This document shows, piece after piece, positions 31,025-41,752 of a stretch of 64,000 nucleotides of DNA (within the stretch, counting starts at the first letter, position 1; each line of letters begins with the position of its first letter). The notes under the pieces were generated by a model, which made no database searches, was not told the origin of the DNA, and saw only the letters and a program-made list of their open reading frames with translations. This DNA comes from Melitaea cinxia (lineage: Eukaryota; Arthropoda; Insecta; Lepidoptera; Nymphalidae). Where the stretch lies: assembly GCF_905220565.1 (NCBI RefSeq), contig NC_059414.1, forward strand, positions 13,390,001 through 13,454,000, written 5' to 3'. Position numbers and translations under genes: made by a program.

Positions 31025-34000
31025 GTGAGTTGAACTTCATCGTAATCAGATTGTAAAATTTACCGTTAAAAAACTCCTGTGATTTGTTTCATGAGAGTAA
31101 TGAACGCGGATCTGCATTTTTATGAGAAGATTTATTTGTCTAATAAGTCATCATTTCAGCCAGATACTCATTATTACAGCCACTGCTGGACATAGGCCTC
31201 CACAAGTTCGCGCCAAAAATGACGTGAACTCATATGTGTTGCCCATAGTCACCACGCTGGGCAGGCGGGTTGGTGACCGCAGGGCTGGCTTTGTCACACC
31301 GAAGACGCTGCTGCCCGTCTTCGGCTTGTGTATTTGAAAGCCAGCAGTTGGGTGGCTATCCCGCCACCGGTCGGCTTTATAAGTTCCAAGGTGGTAGTGG
31401 AACTGTGTTATACCTTAGTCGTCTCTTACGACACCCACAGGAAGAAAGGGGGTGGCTATATTCTTTGATGCCGTAGCCACCCATTCTAATGACTTGTGTA
31501 CACTCAATTTTTACACAATATTTAAATGAAACAATGGTGTATAAAAATTATTATTTTCATTTACAGAGTGATGGCATGGATCTTGAAAAGAATCATTCAG
31601 ATATGGAAAACATGTCTCATTGTGAGAACAGTCGCAAGCTGGGCTCCAGTGCCAACGAATACGACACTTGCACGACAACGACCATCAGTTCTCCTGAGCC
31701 CGAGGAGTACACGTACGAGGGCGCTATAGAAGGATACAAATCAAGAATTATTTCACAAACAAATTGCAACATTGCCAAAACAATTGTTAATAATAACTTA
31801 AAAGAAAAATCGCCAGATAAATCAAACGGTGACATAAACAGAATCAGAACGTCGATAAGCAATAAAATTGAAGAAAAAATGTCTTCTTTCCAGCAAGAGA
31901 GAGCAAACGACTTAAAGAACAATAATAAGAAAGATCTACCGAAAGTAAACATACATCAGCGAAGAGAACAATTCGAAAGAGAAAATTCACAGGAACCACA
32001 GGTAAATAAGCCGAAATTACCCGATATCGCAAATAAAAAGTCGATCAAAGAAAGACTGTCAAGCCTCGAGAAGTTTAATGAGGAAATACAAGTGCATAAA
32101 TCAATAAATGATTTAACTAAGTTACCTGTCGAAGTAAAGCCATTAAAAGATAGGCTATCTTCGCTTGAAAAAGTTAAGACTACACCCGTGGAAGTTGACA
32201 GAACAAAGAGACTGTCAAACGGTGACCTCAGCAGCACGAGGTCACTTAAAGAACGTTTGTCAAGTCTTAAGTCACAAACATCAGAAGAAGAGGTGAAAGT
32301 TACTAAAACTTCAGTGAAGGAAGTTTCTATGAGCCTTAAAGAGCGGCTTTCGTGTCTGGACGCGGCAAAAAATAAGGAAATACCAAAAATAGCAATCGAA
32401 GAAGCGATGAAAATGAAAGAAGCGAATGATCACAGCGATCTTAAGGAAAATTTGTCTGACAGTTCATTAAAAATGAGTTTGTCGGGAATTGAAAATCAAA
32501 TGCAGAGCTTCTGTCGCTCACTCGATAGTTTGGATATAAATGGACAATCATCCCCTAATTCATTCGATAGAGTCCAGAGTCTTGAAGACTTCGACTGTGG
32601 CGAAATGCAAAATAACACTGTTCCAAGTGACATTGAAACTGAGGATAGTGGTATTCACACTGCTAGAGACTCATGTGCACCAGCAGATGACATCGCCGAT
32701 TTGACTCAAGTAGCTTCTCCTATTGGAGAACCTATGGCTGAAGTTTCTGAATACGAGTCTTCGAACGAAGATGGTGCCATGACTCTAGTATCTACTAAAG
32801 TCGAAGAGCCTATAGAAATAAATTCTGAACTAAAACAGCAGACAGAAGACGTCGTCATTCAAGAAATCGACGACCCAGAGAGTAAGGCTGACAGTGACAG
32901 TGGAAGCAATTACATTCAAGCAGTTTCTCAGCCCGAAGAATTTAGTGTCACGGATGAAGTGACCGAAATTCAAATGGACAAAGAAGATGAAGACACATTG
33001 AAGAGTTTGGATAACCAAGACTCCAGTGTAAGTCTTAATGAGCCTGCCTCGACCACGTCAGACAGCGACACGGTCGTGTTTGAGGGGAAAATGACTATAC
33101 ATCTAAACTTGAATGAAATATGCAACAATCTAAGCACTGGTTCTGGGAACAGCTCTAATACTAATGCAATATATTCCAATGACTCTACTAACAACAAAAG
33201 CATGCCAATGGTAACTGTTTCTAATATTACAACTACTACTAACATTTCACCAAAGAATTCCATTAAACCGCTTAAAACTAACATAAGGGCATCTAACGAT
33301 AACTCGCCTAGTTATGTAGATATTGTAACTTCATCTAATACTTGTAATTTAGCGTCAGATGTTCAAAGCAATTGTGATTCATCTCACATTGAACATGCTT
33401 CATCCAAGTTTCACATACCCACTGATGCCCCAATTTCTAGTCCCGTCGATGAGGTAAGTAACTCGCAAGATTCTAATCCATTTTGGCAGAAAAGAACCAA
33501 ACGGTGCCTTGAACCGAATAGACGTAAAACAATATTATTTATAAATAATAAAGTAACAACAGTTAAAACTGTAACAAGTACTAGTACTAAAGGTGATAAA
33601 GAAAGCAACTAAAGGTCTAATAAAGGTTAAAAAACCTAAATTTCTTCCCCCATACGTATTCTCATACATTGCTAAAAGCAAGATAGATGAGGACGCCAGT
33701 TATGGGTATAACTTTTTTAGAAATTTTATGATCTCTTCATTTCCACGTCAGTTCGACGGTCATCTTTTAAAAGTATATTACGACAGTACTCATAAATCCC
33801 ACTAAAACTAATTCAATAGTCACATAACAATACTGAAATCATTAATCATTAAATTTTAGTTACATTGTGTCTAAAATATGTGTGCTAAATGAATATTAAA
33901 AATCTAGAGCACCAGAAAACTTCTACATCAGACATCAGGATCATTCGTAGTGCCTAGTTTTATACAGGGTTTATAAAATGTAGTGCCCGTATCATTATAT

Positions 34001-37000
34001 CAATTATTTAGACAATTAAGTACCGATGTAGACCCCATTTTACTCATAGCATCTTAGAATATTTTTTTCTGTACGTGATATATGTAAATTCACTATCGAA
34101 ATATATGTTAAACTGTTATATATGGGTTTTATTTATGTAATCTATTGATATATCCTCATCAAAATGTCAGTCATTAAGTCTGATAAGGAGTTATTCTAGG
34201 TAAAAATCACCATGTATTAGTTTATGAGGTGTGATAAAACAATGCTGTTATCTTCAGGACTCATATCTAAAACAAACTGGCCCTTATCTCATGCGTAAGT
34301 CTCAGTAAAGCGAATGAATTTGCGTTGAAAGTAGGCATATTTTATACTCCGTTTAATATTAATATTATATTGAAGGTTAGGATCATCGGCTTTTGGTGAT
34401 GGGTTAATGCAAGGTAAGAGCCATATTGTACGTAGTGTTGCGCTTCTTTTTCTAATCTGCATTTTCGCCGCATTTTGTGCTAATCTGTTTCATTTAGCTA
34501 AGCATGTTTATATTTTACTTGTGCCTCGTGATTTTTTCTTATATTTTAGATTTTTGTTTTGTTAACTTAAATTATTTTGATGCTTCTTTTGTTAATTTGG
34601 AAGCAATTGTATACCTTATCTGAGAGTATATTTTTAATTTATTTTCTAAAACTTCAGGTCATTGACGCTTTAGAACTTGCGTTCCAAGAATTGGATTCAG
34701 AGGAAAGTGTCAACGTGACAATGGATGATAATGATGCTAAATTTAACGGCGGTCACGTGGAGGAGAATGTTACAGACACGGTTGATAAATTGCTAGATTT
34801 CGATATAGAAAAGAAAGTGTCGGTTACACCGCTATATGAAAATATTGATATCTTCAATCAGAATAATATTGTTGATGCTGGAGAATTTCCTCTGGACCTT
34901 CCAACAAATGCTCTTGAACCTCCCAAGGAAAAACCTCCACCGCCACCTATGGAAGATAGTCAAGATGATGAACTTCTGGGAAACGTGAGTGTTATTTCGT
35001 TTACGATTTTACATACATACAGACATTGCAATCCAGACATTTTTAAATTGACGTCTAGAGTAATAAACAGTAAACACTTACAAATATTTCATAACTTGAT
35101 AAAATATTGTACATATTATTAAATAGATTAGATTGCACATTATAAGATAACACACACTTAACAGTAGTCTAAATTCAATTAACAAATATTTTTAGGGTAA
35201 CTTCAAACATACAAGCTCAGCACGTCGTATTAAGAAGGAAATTCGGAACAAACGCACTAGTTTCCTAGGAATTGAAGGTCAAGTAGACGATAGTTATCTA
35301 GACGTAGATTTAAAACTAGCACCGCGACCTGACATCACGTCATTTTTGCAAGAAGAGACGAAGATCGAGAAACTTCTGTATAAGAAAACTTTATCCCATG
35401 ATATGGATGCTAAGTTAAGGGATAGTAGAGATTCAGGAGTTGATATCGATAGAGGACCTTCAGCTGAAGCGTGGTATAAAGGACAGTCGTCTCCAGAAAC
35501 ATCGAATCCTCACAGCAGACAAAATAGCGAGGTAAGGCCATCATTTTAATTTTAATTGTTATTTCTTCCAAGAATGTCTATGAGGTTGTGGGTTACGCTT
35601 TCCTTATTAATTCTAGATATAATTATCTTACAACTGAAAATAACTTGAATTTGTTGTGAAGTTATAGGTTTTAGGATTAAATATTCATTCAATTCAAGAA
35701 CCCAAAATAAAATCAATAAAAACTGACAACTAAATGAATATAAAGATTCCAATCCAAATTCTAATTTTCCCATAAATCACATGAATTATCGGTAAACTAT
35801 TATCCAATCAGCAACAAATAATTCTGTAGTGTTAAGAAAAGAGGATGGTCATGTGATTTGTCATAATTGTAATTTATTTAATGTTCAATATATTAGAGAC
35901 TTGATACCTTTTTGCCATGAGATATTGATATTTTTAATCAATAGGTGCAATGATCTTATTGTTAAGTTTTATTTATTGACTTAACTATAAATCGACTTAT
36001 CTCCTTTTTCCTTGACACCACAGAATTAAAAAATTAGTCATCTTATTTCCAGCCCTACACTCACATTACTGTAACATCAGATGAGGAAGAGATAGCGAAA
36101 AAACAATCTGAATCTTTCTCAAAAGATCTCACCACAAAATTAACAAACTTAGAAAACGGTGACTCAAAAGACAACAAAATTGACCATTTGGACAAAAAGT
36201 TACAACAACAACAGGTAATGTCTGAAAATTGATCTAAAACCTTTATTTCAATTTCCTTTAGTGTCTTGAGTAGAACTCTTGTAGAAATAGAAGACAGCTT
36301 TAATATTATATAAAGTATGGCTTGTACCATTTCCGTATCGCTTATAAATATATAAAGATTCTAAAATTATGTATATAAAAAATACTACGTTAGTAATTTT
36401 GGGATGTCAAATCTTCAACCTAAAATAGTCGATCTTGATTCGTGATTCTTAGAAACTATAGTTTATTTTTGATAGAAAAAAAATCGTCATATTATTTATA
36501 TGTTAAGTTCTTATATTTCATTTTCATTTAATATGTTATATAAGTGTAGAAAAATATGGACAACTAATTTTGGTTTCGGTCTGTAAATATTGGTTAAGGG
36601 CTTACCTAAATTGTACATTCGTGAAACAGGAAAAAATTTGTAACAAATATTTTCTTGTATTCTCTTAATGAAATCCTGTTTTACGAATACGATAATCGGT
36701 TCAGGTATTATTATATATATTAAGGTTGGCTGTAACCACTGCTTCCTAATGCTTGAACTACACACACTTAGAAGTTTCGTTTAATTCGCTACAATTTATG
36801 TAAGAACCATAGTTTTGTTTAGTTCGAATCGTTATGTATTTTATTCATCAATAAATATTATTTATATAAATATATATTCTGCCTTTTATTTATTTGATCA
36901 AACCTTTTGTAGTTAGCAGCTTTAAGCACGATGCACGTACTGCTCATTATTTTTATAAATACTTTTAAGATTCAATGTCGTTTTTGATATAGAGTCATAA

Positions 37001-40000
37001 TCAATTAATTTTGTACTTTGCTAATTTTTCTTTTTGTCGTCATACGATTTTTTTTTTTTGTAATAGGAACTATTATATTCATTAGATACTTAGAAAAGTA
37101 ATTATAGATCCATTGTCTCAATGTAATAGTTCCATCAAAACTCACCTACCATTTTTTCGTGTGTAAATAACATTTAAAAAAAATGTCCGCCGGCTGTAAT
37201 TTCCAGGCGACTCAAATGTCTCACACTAACGACGATTGGCCTGACGGGCTCTTTGACGATGCTCATACGAAGGTGATTGACATATATTACACTAAGGGCC
37301 CGTTCCACCAATTGTGGATTATATTTGACGGATGACACTATCCAACAGATAAAAGTTTTTGATATATTATTCTTTTTTACCATCGAATTCCACATGAGCC
37401 TGCTTTTTTACAAGTCTAAAAATTACACATTCTTAATTGAAGAGAAATAGGTCCTAATGGCCTATTCTGCTGTTAGATTCTATTCAAAACTTATTTGCAG
37501 CATAAACTTTATCCACAACTGGTGAAACCGGCCGTAAAAATAATTTTAATACCAACAATTTTCATTTTATAACACTCCCAGCTAACCCTAACTAAATCCT
37601 AAAACTGCTTTTCTAATGAATCAAAATTGTCCATCTGTACTTAAGGATAATTCTTAAATATATAAACTGAAAATTGTTAACAACTAATTTAAAATCATTA
37701 CATAATAAAAATTGCACGCAAGCTTAACCTTTGACACTGAACACTAATTCCGTGAGTAATTGGAGAAAATTATACAAATCTAACCAAATCCAATAGGAAG
37801 TACTGCGTTTTGAACGAGAACTTTTACAACTGGAACAGGAAGAGCTTAGAAGGCAACGCGAGAATCTTCTAAGAGACCAGAATAGAATAATACAGAAATC
37901 AGTCCAAGATATATCGAGCGCTGGCGCCCCAGAAAAACCAGTAACACACAGAGCGAACAAATCAACAAATCATAATTACAGACATTCGATGCCAAATCTA
38001 TTAGTCAGTGAGAATTTCATACCTCCGGTTATCGAAAGACCAATCATAGATGAAGAGGTTAAAAGGAAGCCATTTGTCTCCGAAGAACATATCCAGAGTC
38101 ATTTTGGCGTTGAGGAAAGTAGGAAATTACTGTTCGATGATAAGACAAATTTCGCTGAAGCTAGAAGACCGATGCCTAATATGATGAGGCCCCAACAGCC
38201 TATACTGCCTCCGAAACCGAGGAGTCGAGATTCTATAGAGAGAGAAATTACAATGAGGTTAGTTGACTAACAATTATTTTTCGATTCTGTCATCCACTAA
38301 CTCGTGAAAAGTTTGGCTGATTTTGTGTTTTCAAATATACAATCTAGACATTTACTTTCGTTAATCACAACTAAAATCTTTATAATAGTGCTAAATGATA
38401 ATGACGTCGAAATATCTCAGCCTTTTTTTCGTTGGCTAACAAGTGTCCGGCCCCCCTGATACAACACCAGAAGTATAAGCGTTGCCAACCCTACTCCCGA
38501 TCCTCCTCAACCAACCGAAACACAACAGTGCTTGAGAGCAGTATTATTTAGCTGTGATCTTCTGTAAGCTCGAGGTACTTCCCCAGATGGGCTGTTCCAG
38601 ATTTGAGCCGATATCCGGTTGTGCTCTACCTTAATTAAGCAACCATAATTTAATAGTATTTAATGAAAAATCTCTAATGTTTCAGGAGTAGCCGATTGCC
38701 ATCTGCAGTGGAATACGTCAATGTAGACCGAACTGCTGTCCAGATGCGTCAAAAAGTAGTGAATGGAAATGGACAGTACCATCCGATGACAAGACATACT
38801 TTACAAGTTAGTTTTTTTTAATGTCACTTGATCGGCAAATAAGCGTACAGCTCACCTGATGGTAAGCGATTACCATACATATACATACCAAGCATAGCAA
38901 GCGCGTTGCCGACCCCATCCCCAGTTCCCGCCAGGAGCTCTGGTCACCTTACTTACCAACAGGAACACAACATTGTTTGAACAGTGTTATTTGGCTGTGA
39001 TCTTCTATAAGGTACTACCCCAGTCGGGCTGCTCCATATTTTGAGCAGGAAATTTCCTGCTGTACCCTCTCTCAGTTTGCAATACCTAATTCCTTGAAAA
39101 CTAAAAGTAAAGAAAGATTAAGAAGATCAGATGAAGTTTTCGTTCACGTTTCAACCAACTTATAATTTTAATACACTAACAATTATTGGTTTGATGGAAA
39201 ACTTAATAAACATACTTGGAGTAAGAATGAAAGAAGCATTCAAAGTTTAGTGTAATGGTGCTTCTGTGATTTATTGTGTAGCCATTAATTACTGTTAGAT
39301 TTTTGAAAAGTACATAATTTGGTAACATGATTGCATTATATTTTGGGACCTTAGGCACTTACCACGAGTTCTGAGTTGAAAAGAGGAGTCTAATGTATTG
39401 TATCGAACAAAATACACTGAAAATATTCAGGTTATAAATATTGATGGAAACCACACCAAGTCTTAATTTTAGTGACCAATAAAGCTCAAATCCTGACGAA
39501 GATATCAAGAAAATGAAGTACTATATCCATATGTCATTGTTGTGTCATTTTTCCAGGCGTTAAGCGCTGCTCCGACTCCCAAACTGATCTCAAACACCGA
39601 CTGGATGCAATCCCGCAACCAGACGAGACCAAAGCCGGCAAATTATAACTACAACCAACACTGGATTGTACAGGTACAAATAAACTATTTTTTAATGACA
39701 TAAATTTATAGAAAAATTTAACTTTTGACTGTGACAAAAATAATTGTTTGCTCACAAATGAAAAAAAAAAAACGACTTCAAGTATATGGACAAGTAATAT
39801 ATAACATAGGTAGACGAAAGAATTGTCAAGTATTGTCAAGTATATCTCATGAGATCTCGTTCAAATTTAAATTGAACCACATAACACGCACCACCCATCG
39901 ATTAAAAAAAAAAATTGAAATCAGTCCACCCAGTGAAAAAAGGCAGTTGGAAAAAAGAACTTTAATATCTAAGATTTTTATTTTTGTGTTACCCACATTA

Positions 40001-40499
40001 GGAATTCTAAACGTTTTTGAATATCATATCAAAAATGTTTAAAAAGAACTTTCTCCTTTTTTGGAAGTCAATATTTTTGTGTTACGTTGACAGCTTGCTA
40101 CAATACACATTGATATATTATCTCATACACTCTCAGGCACAACTAATTGCCAATCGATAAAATTCGTCGCCCTATTGTGTAATATGGCCTTTTTTTTTGT
40201 CAAGGTAATTTCAATTTGTGTCATTAATGTATTCTGTTAAATTTTCAGGAAGCAGAGCAAAGAAGGCTACAAGAACAACGCTTACCCCGCAATACACGAA
40301 CCTACCGGGAACCCGCCATAACTCCCACACACCATCTGCCCATTACGTAAGTAATCTAATATTTTATCTGCTAACGTGGATTCATGCACAAGTGGTTTGA
40401 TGAAAAAATATTTTTGGGTCAGACATTCTATTACTTGGGAGTTATTTTTACTGTAGAATAGTTCAGAAATTATATTACTTATGGCTTCTACACTTCTTC

Positions 40500-40559
<60 letters not shown>

Positions 40560-40576
40560 GAATTCAATAGTTATAT

Positions 40577-40640
<64 letters not shown>

Positions 40641-41752
40641 TATATAAGGTAGAATTCAATAGTTTCTTATGCAATAATCTTAAATACAATAATAGAGCAC
40701 AGTAACCATTAAGCACTTAGAAAGAGAAAGTAAGAAATAAGAAATCTTTATTTGTAAAGTTTCGTTATACATATTTCATTAGAACTCTGTCCCGAGACTA
40801 ACACTAGTAAAACCACAGTTTAAATGTCAAATGAAAGGAAATAGATGTTTTTCACGGAAAAATACAATTAAATTGACCTCATCTTTTTTTGAAGTCCGTT
40901 GTAATTTAATGAATTATTTAAATATTTCAGAAAACATCCACAAGAGAGACGCATTCGAGACCCTGTACAAAGAGATACACCTCGCACCGCTGAGCCCAGG
41001 GAAGACAAAATGCTAAGCGTTAGCGGACGTCGGAAGTGCTCACACTGTGGGGAGGAACTGGGTAAGTTGGAGATTGTTAACAAAATATATATACTTGAAG
41101 AGTGTGTGTGAGCGCGTTAAAACGTGCGTAACGGTGTGCACACGTGTGTGAGTGCTGTTGGCGAGTGCGTGTGTGCATGTATGCGGGTGTGTGTGCGTGT
41201 GTGTCCAGATGCGTATGCGTGTGTGTGAGTGTGTGTGTGGGCGTGAATGTGTGTGTGTGAGCGTGAATGTGTGTGTGAGGGCGTGAATGTGTGTGTGTGT
41301 GTGGGCGTGAATGTGTGTGTGTGGGCGTGAGTGTGTTTGTGGGCGTGAGTCTGTGTGTGGGCGTGAGTATATTTGCGTGTGTGCGTATTTGAGAACGTAC
41401 ATATTTGCGTGCGTATTTGCGAACGTGCATGTTTGTGTGCGTGCATGCGTGTGCGCGCGCGTCCAAGCGTTCACACGTATGAGTGCAATCATATTTGTTG
41501 CGTACATGTGTGAGTGCGCTCGCAAGTGCGTGTGGGAGCGCGCCAGTAACGGCCGCGTGCGCAGGGCGCGGCGCGGCGATGATCATCGAGTCGCTGTCGC
41601 TGTGCTACCACGTGTGGTGCTTCTCGTGCGCCGTGTGCGGCAGCGCGCTGGGCGACGGCCGCGCCGGCGCCGACGTGCGCGTGCGCGGCGCGCGCCTGCA
41701 CTGCCACCACTGCTACTCGTCCGACGACGGCGACAAGTACTCCTGCGTCTAG
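30892..41752 (+). CDS. smash: LIM-domain protein of the LMO7/Smallish family (3' twelve exons)
   Basis: Twelve exons with GT-AG borders join in one frame: 30892-31024, 31567-33453, 34658-34984, 35196-35531, 36053-36214, 37207-37272, 37797-38257, 38686-38806, 39557-39673, 40249-40346, 40931-41061 and 41565-41752. They give about 1,341 residues. The long N-terminal part is acidic and disordered, with four [SP]LK[ED]RLSSL-like repeats and a proline run. A charged coiled-coil-like segment (RELLQLEQEELRRQRENLL) follows. One LIM domain ends the protein (CSHC, HVWC, CAVC, CHHC), then DDGDKYSCV, which looks like a PDZ ligand. Drosophila Smallish has this layout and acts at adherens junctions with Bazooka and Src42A. 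The first exon starts at the third base of a codon, so 5' exons are missing. Identity comes from layout and the C-terminus, not from a search. Confidence 0.8.
31150..31480 (-). repeat. R2 repeat inside a smash intron
   Basis: Minus-orientation copy (CACTGCTGGACATAGGCCTC to GATGCCGTAGCCAC). It fills most of the 542-bp intron 31025-31566. Small frames here are artefacts of the repeat. Confidence 0.65.
31567..33453 (+). CDS. smash: smash large exon
   Basis: 1,887 bp, phase 0 at both ends. Acceptor CATTTACAG|AGT, donor GATGAG|GTAAGT. Encodes a Ser/Glu/Lys-rich, probably disordered region with four repeats of the form LKERLSSL (DNA near 32041, 32142, 32243 and 32330). The frame stays open beyond the donor to a TAA at 33610-33612, which allows an alternative short isoform. 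Confidence 0.85.
33454..33612 (+). CDS. smash: Possible alternative 3' extension of the large exon
   Basis: If the GTAAGT donor at 33454 is not used, translation continues for 52 codons (starting VSNSQDSNPFWQKRTKR) to a TAA. The product would lack coiled coil, LIM domain and PDZ tail. The peptide is mixed-composition and not obviously intron-like, but no expression data are available. Confidence 0.35.
   Translation, partial: VSNSQDSNPFWQKRTKRCLEPNRRKTILFINNKVTTVKTVTSTSTKGDKESN
34658..34984 (+). CDS. smash: smash exon
   Basis: Acceptor AAAACTTCAG|GTC, donor GGAAAC|GTGAGT, phase 0 in and out. Encodes an acidic stretch beginning VIDALELAFQELDSEE and a proline-rich EPPKEKPPPPPMED motif that could bind SH3 or EVH1 domains. 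Confidence 0.85.
35196..35531 (+). CDS. smash: smash exon
   Basis: Acceptor TATTTTTAG|GGT, donor AGCGAG|GTAAGG, 112 codons, phase 0. Basic start (ARRIKKEIRNKRTSFLG), then APRPDITSFLQEETKIEKLL and an RDSRDSGVDID segment. Confidence 0.85.
36053..36214 (+). CDS. smash: smash exon
   Basis: Acceptor TATTTCCAG|CCC, donor CAACAG|GTAATG, 54 codons, phase 0. Encodes PYTHITVTSDEEEIAKKQ followed by a Lys/Gln-rich tail. Confidence 0.8.
37207..37272 (+). CDS. smash: smash small exon
   Basis: 22 codons (ATQMSHTNDDWPDGLF...) between AATTTCCAG and ACGAAG|GTGATT. Being a multiple of three with phase 0 borders, it can be skipped without changing frame. Confidence 0.7.
37296..37534. mobile_element. Harbinger-like MITE, copy C, in a smash intron
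   Basis: 239 bp flanked by TAA on both sides (37293-37295 and 37535-37537). Left end GGGCCCGTTCCACCAATTGT. Right end reverse-complemented CGGCCGGTTTCACCAGTTGT, then GGATAA. It shares the TTTGACGGAT block with copy A and lies only 23 bp after the preceding exon. Confidence 0.65.
37797..38257 (+). CDS. smash: smash exon with coiled-coil-like segment
   Basis: Acceptor ATCCAATAG|GAA, donor ATGAG|GTTAGT. Phase 0 in, phase 2 out. Encodes EVLRFERELLQLEQEELRR, a highly charged helix, then a conserved-looking YRHSMPNLLVSENFIPPVIE and a proline-rich QPILPPKPRSRDS. Confidence 0.85.
38430..38640 (-). repeat. R1 repeat in a smash intron
   Basis: Decayed inverted R1 copy, recognisable by TTAGCTGTGATCTTCTGTAA and a CTCGAGGTACTTCC end, lying just before the acceptor at 38685. 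Confidence 0.6.
38686..38806 (+). CDS. smash: smash exon
   Basis: Acceptor TGTTTCAG|G completes the split codon, donor TTACAA|GTTAGT. Encodes SSRLPSAVEYVNVDRTAVQM and ends in RHTLQ. Confidence 0.8.
38816..39085 (-). repeat. R1 repeat in a smash intron
   Basis: Nearly full inverted copy starting GATCGGCAAATAAGCGTACA and ending around GAGCAGGAAATTTCCTGCTG. It begins about 20 bp after the donor of the preceding exon. Confidence 0.65.
39557..39673 (+). CDS. smash: smash exon
   Basis: 39 codons, phase 0, acceptor ATTTTTCCAG|GCG, donor GTACAG|GTACAA. Encodes ALSAAPTPKLISNTDWMQ and NYNQHWIVQ. Confidence 0.8.
40249..40346 (+). CDS. smash: smash exon
   Basis: Acceptor AAATTTTCAG|GAA, donor ATTAC|GTAAGT, leaving phase 2. 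Encodes a basic EAEQRRLQEQRLPRNTRTYR segment. Confidence 0.8.
40505..40665. repeat. Two (TA)n tracts with duplicated flank
   Basis: A (TA)25 tract (40505-40554) and a second TA tract (about 40579-40645). Each is followed by the same TAAGGTAGAATTCAATAGTT sequence, so a tract plus flank was duplicated in tandem within a smash intron. Confidence 0.85.
40931..41061 (+). CDS. smash: smash exon with first LIM cysteine pair
   Basis: Acceptor AATATTTCAG|A closes the split codon, donor CTGG|GTAAGT leaves phase 1. It ends ...RRKCSHCGEEL, the first CxxC of the LIM domain. The rest of the domain is on the next exon. Confidence 0.85.
41100..41470 (+). repeat. TG-rich simple sequence filling the last smash intron
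   Basis: Runs of TGTGTG interspersed with GGGCGTGAA and GCGTG fill most of the intron 41062-41564. The long Thr/His frames on the minus strand (about 41040-41586) and the Cys/Val frame on plus are products of this simple sequence and not genes. Confidence 0.9.
41565..41752 (+). CDS. smash: smash last coding exon: LIM domain and SCV tail
   Basis: Acceptor GCGTGCGCAG|GG joins the phase-1 donor. Encodes RGAAMIIESLSLCYHVWC, then CAVCGSALGDG, DVRVRGARLHCHHC and SSDDGDKYSCV, stop TAG at 41750-41752. The remaining LIM ligands (HxxC, CxxC, CxxC) are all present. The exon is far more GC-rich than the rest of the gene, and its last 17 codons (stop included) are the first copy of a 63-bp tandem array. 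Confidence 0.85.

Noticed and set aside
33593..33805. A 70-codon frame after the smash large exon
   Set aside because: Overlaps the alternative stop in another frame, has no splice signals, and has no recognised family.
41040..41586. Thr/His-rich minus frames
   Set aside because: They are the complement of the TG repeat in the last smash intron.
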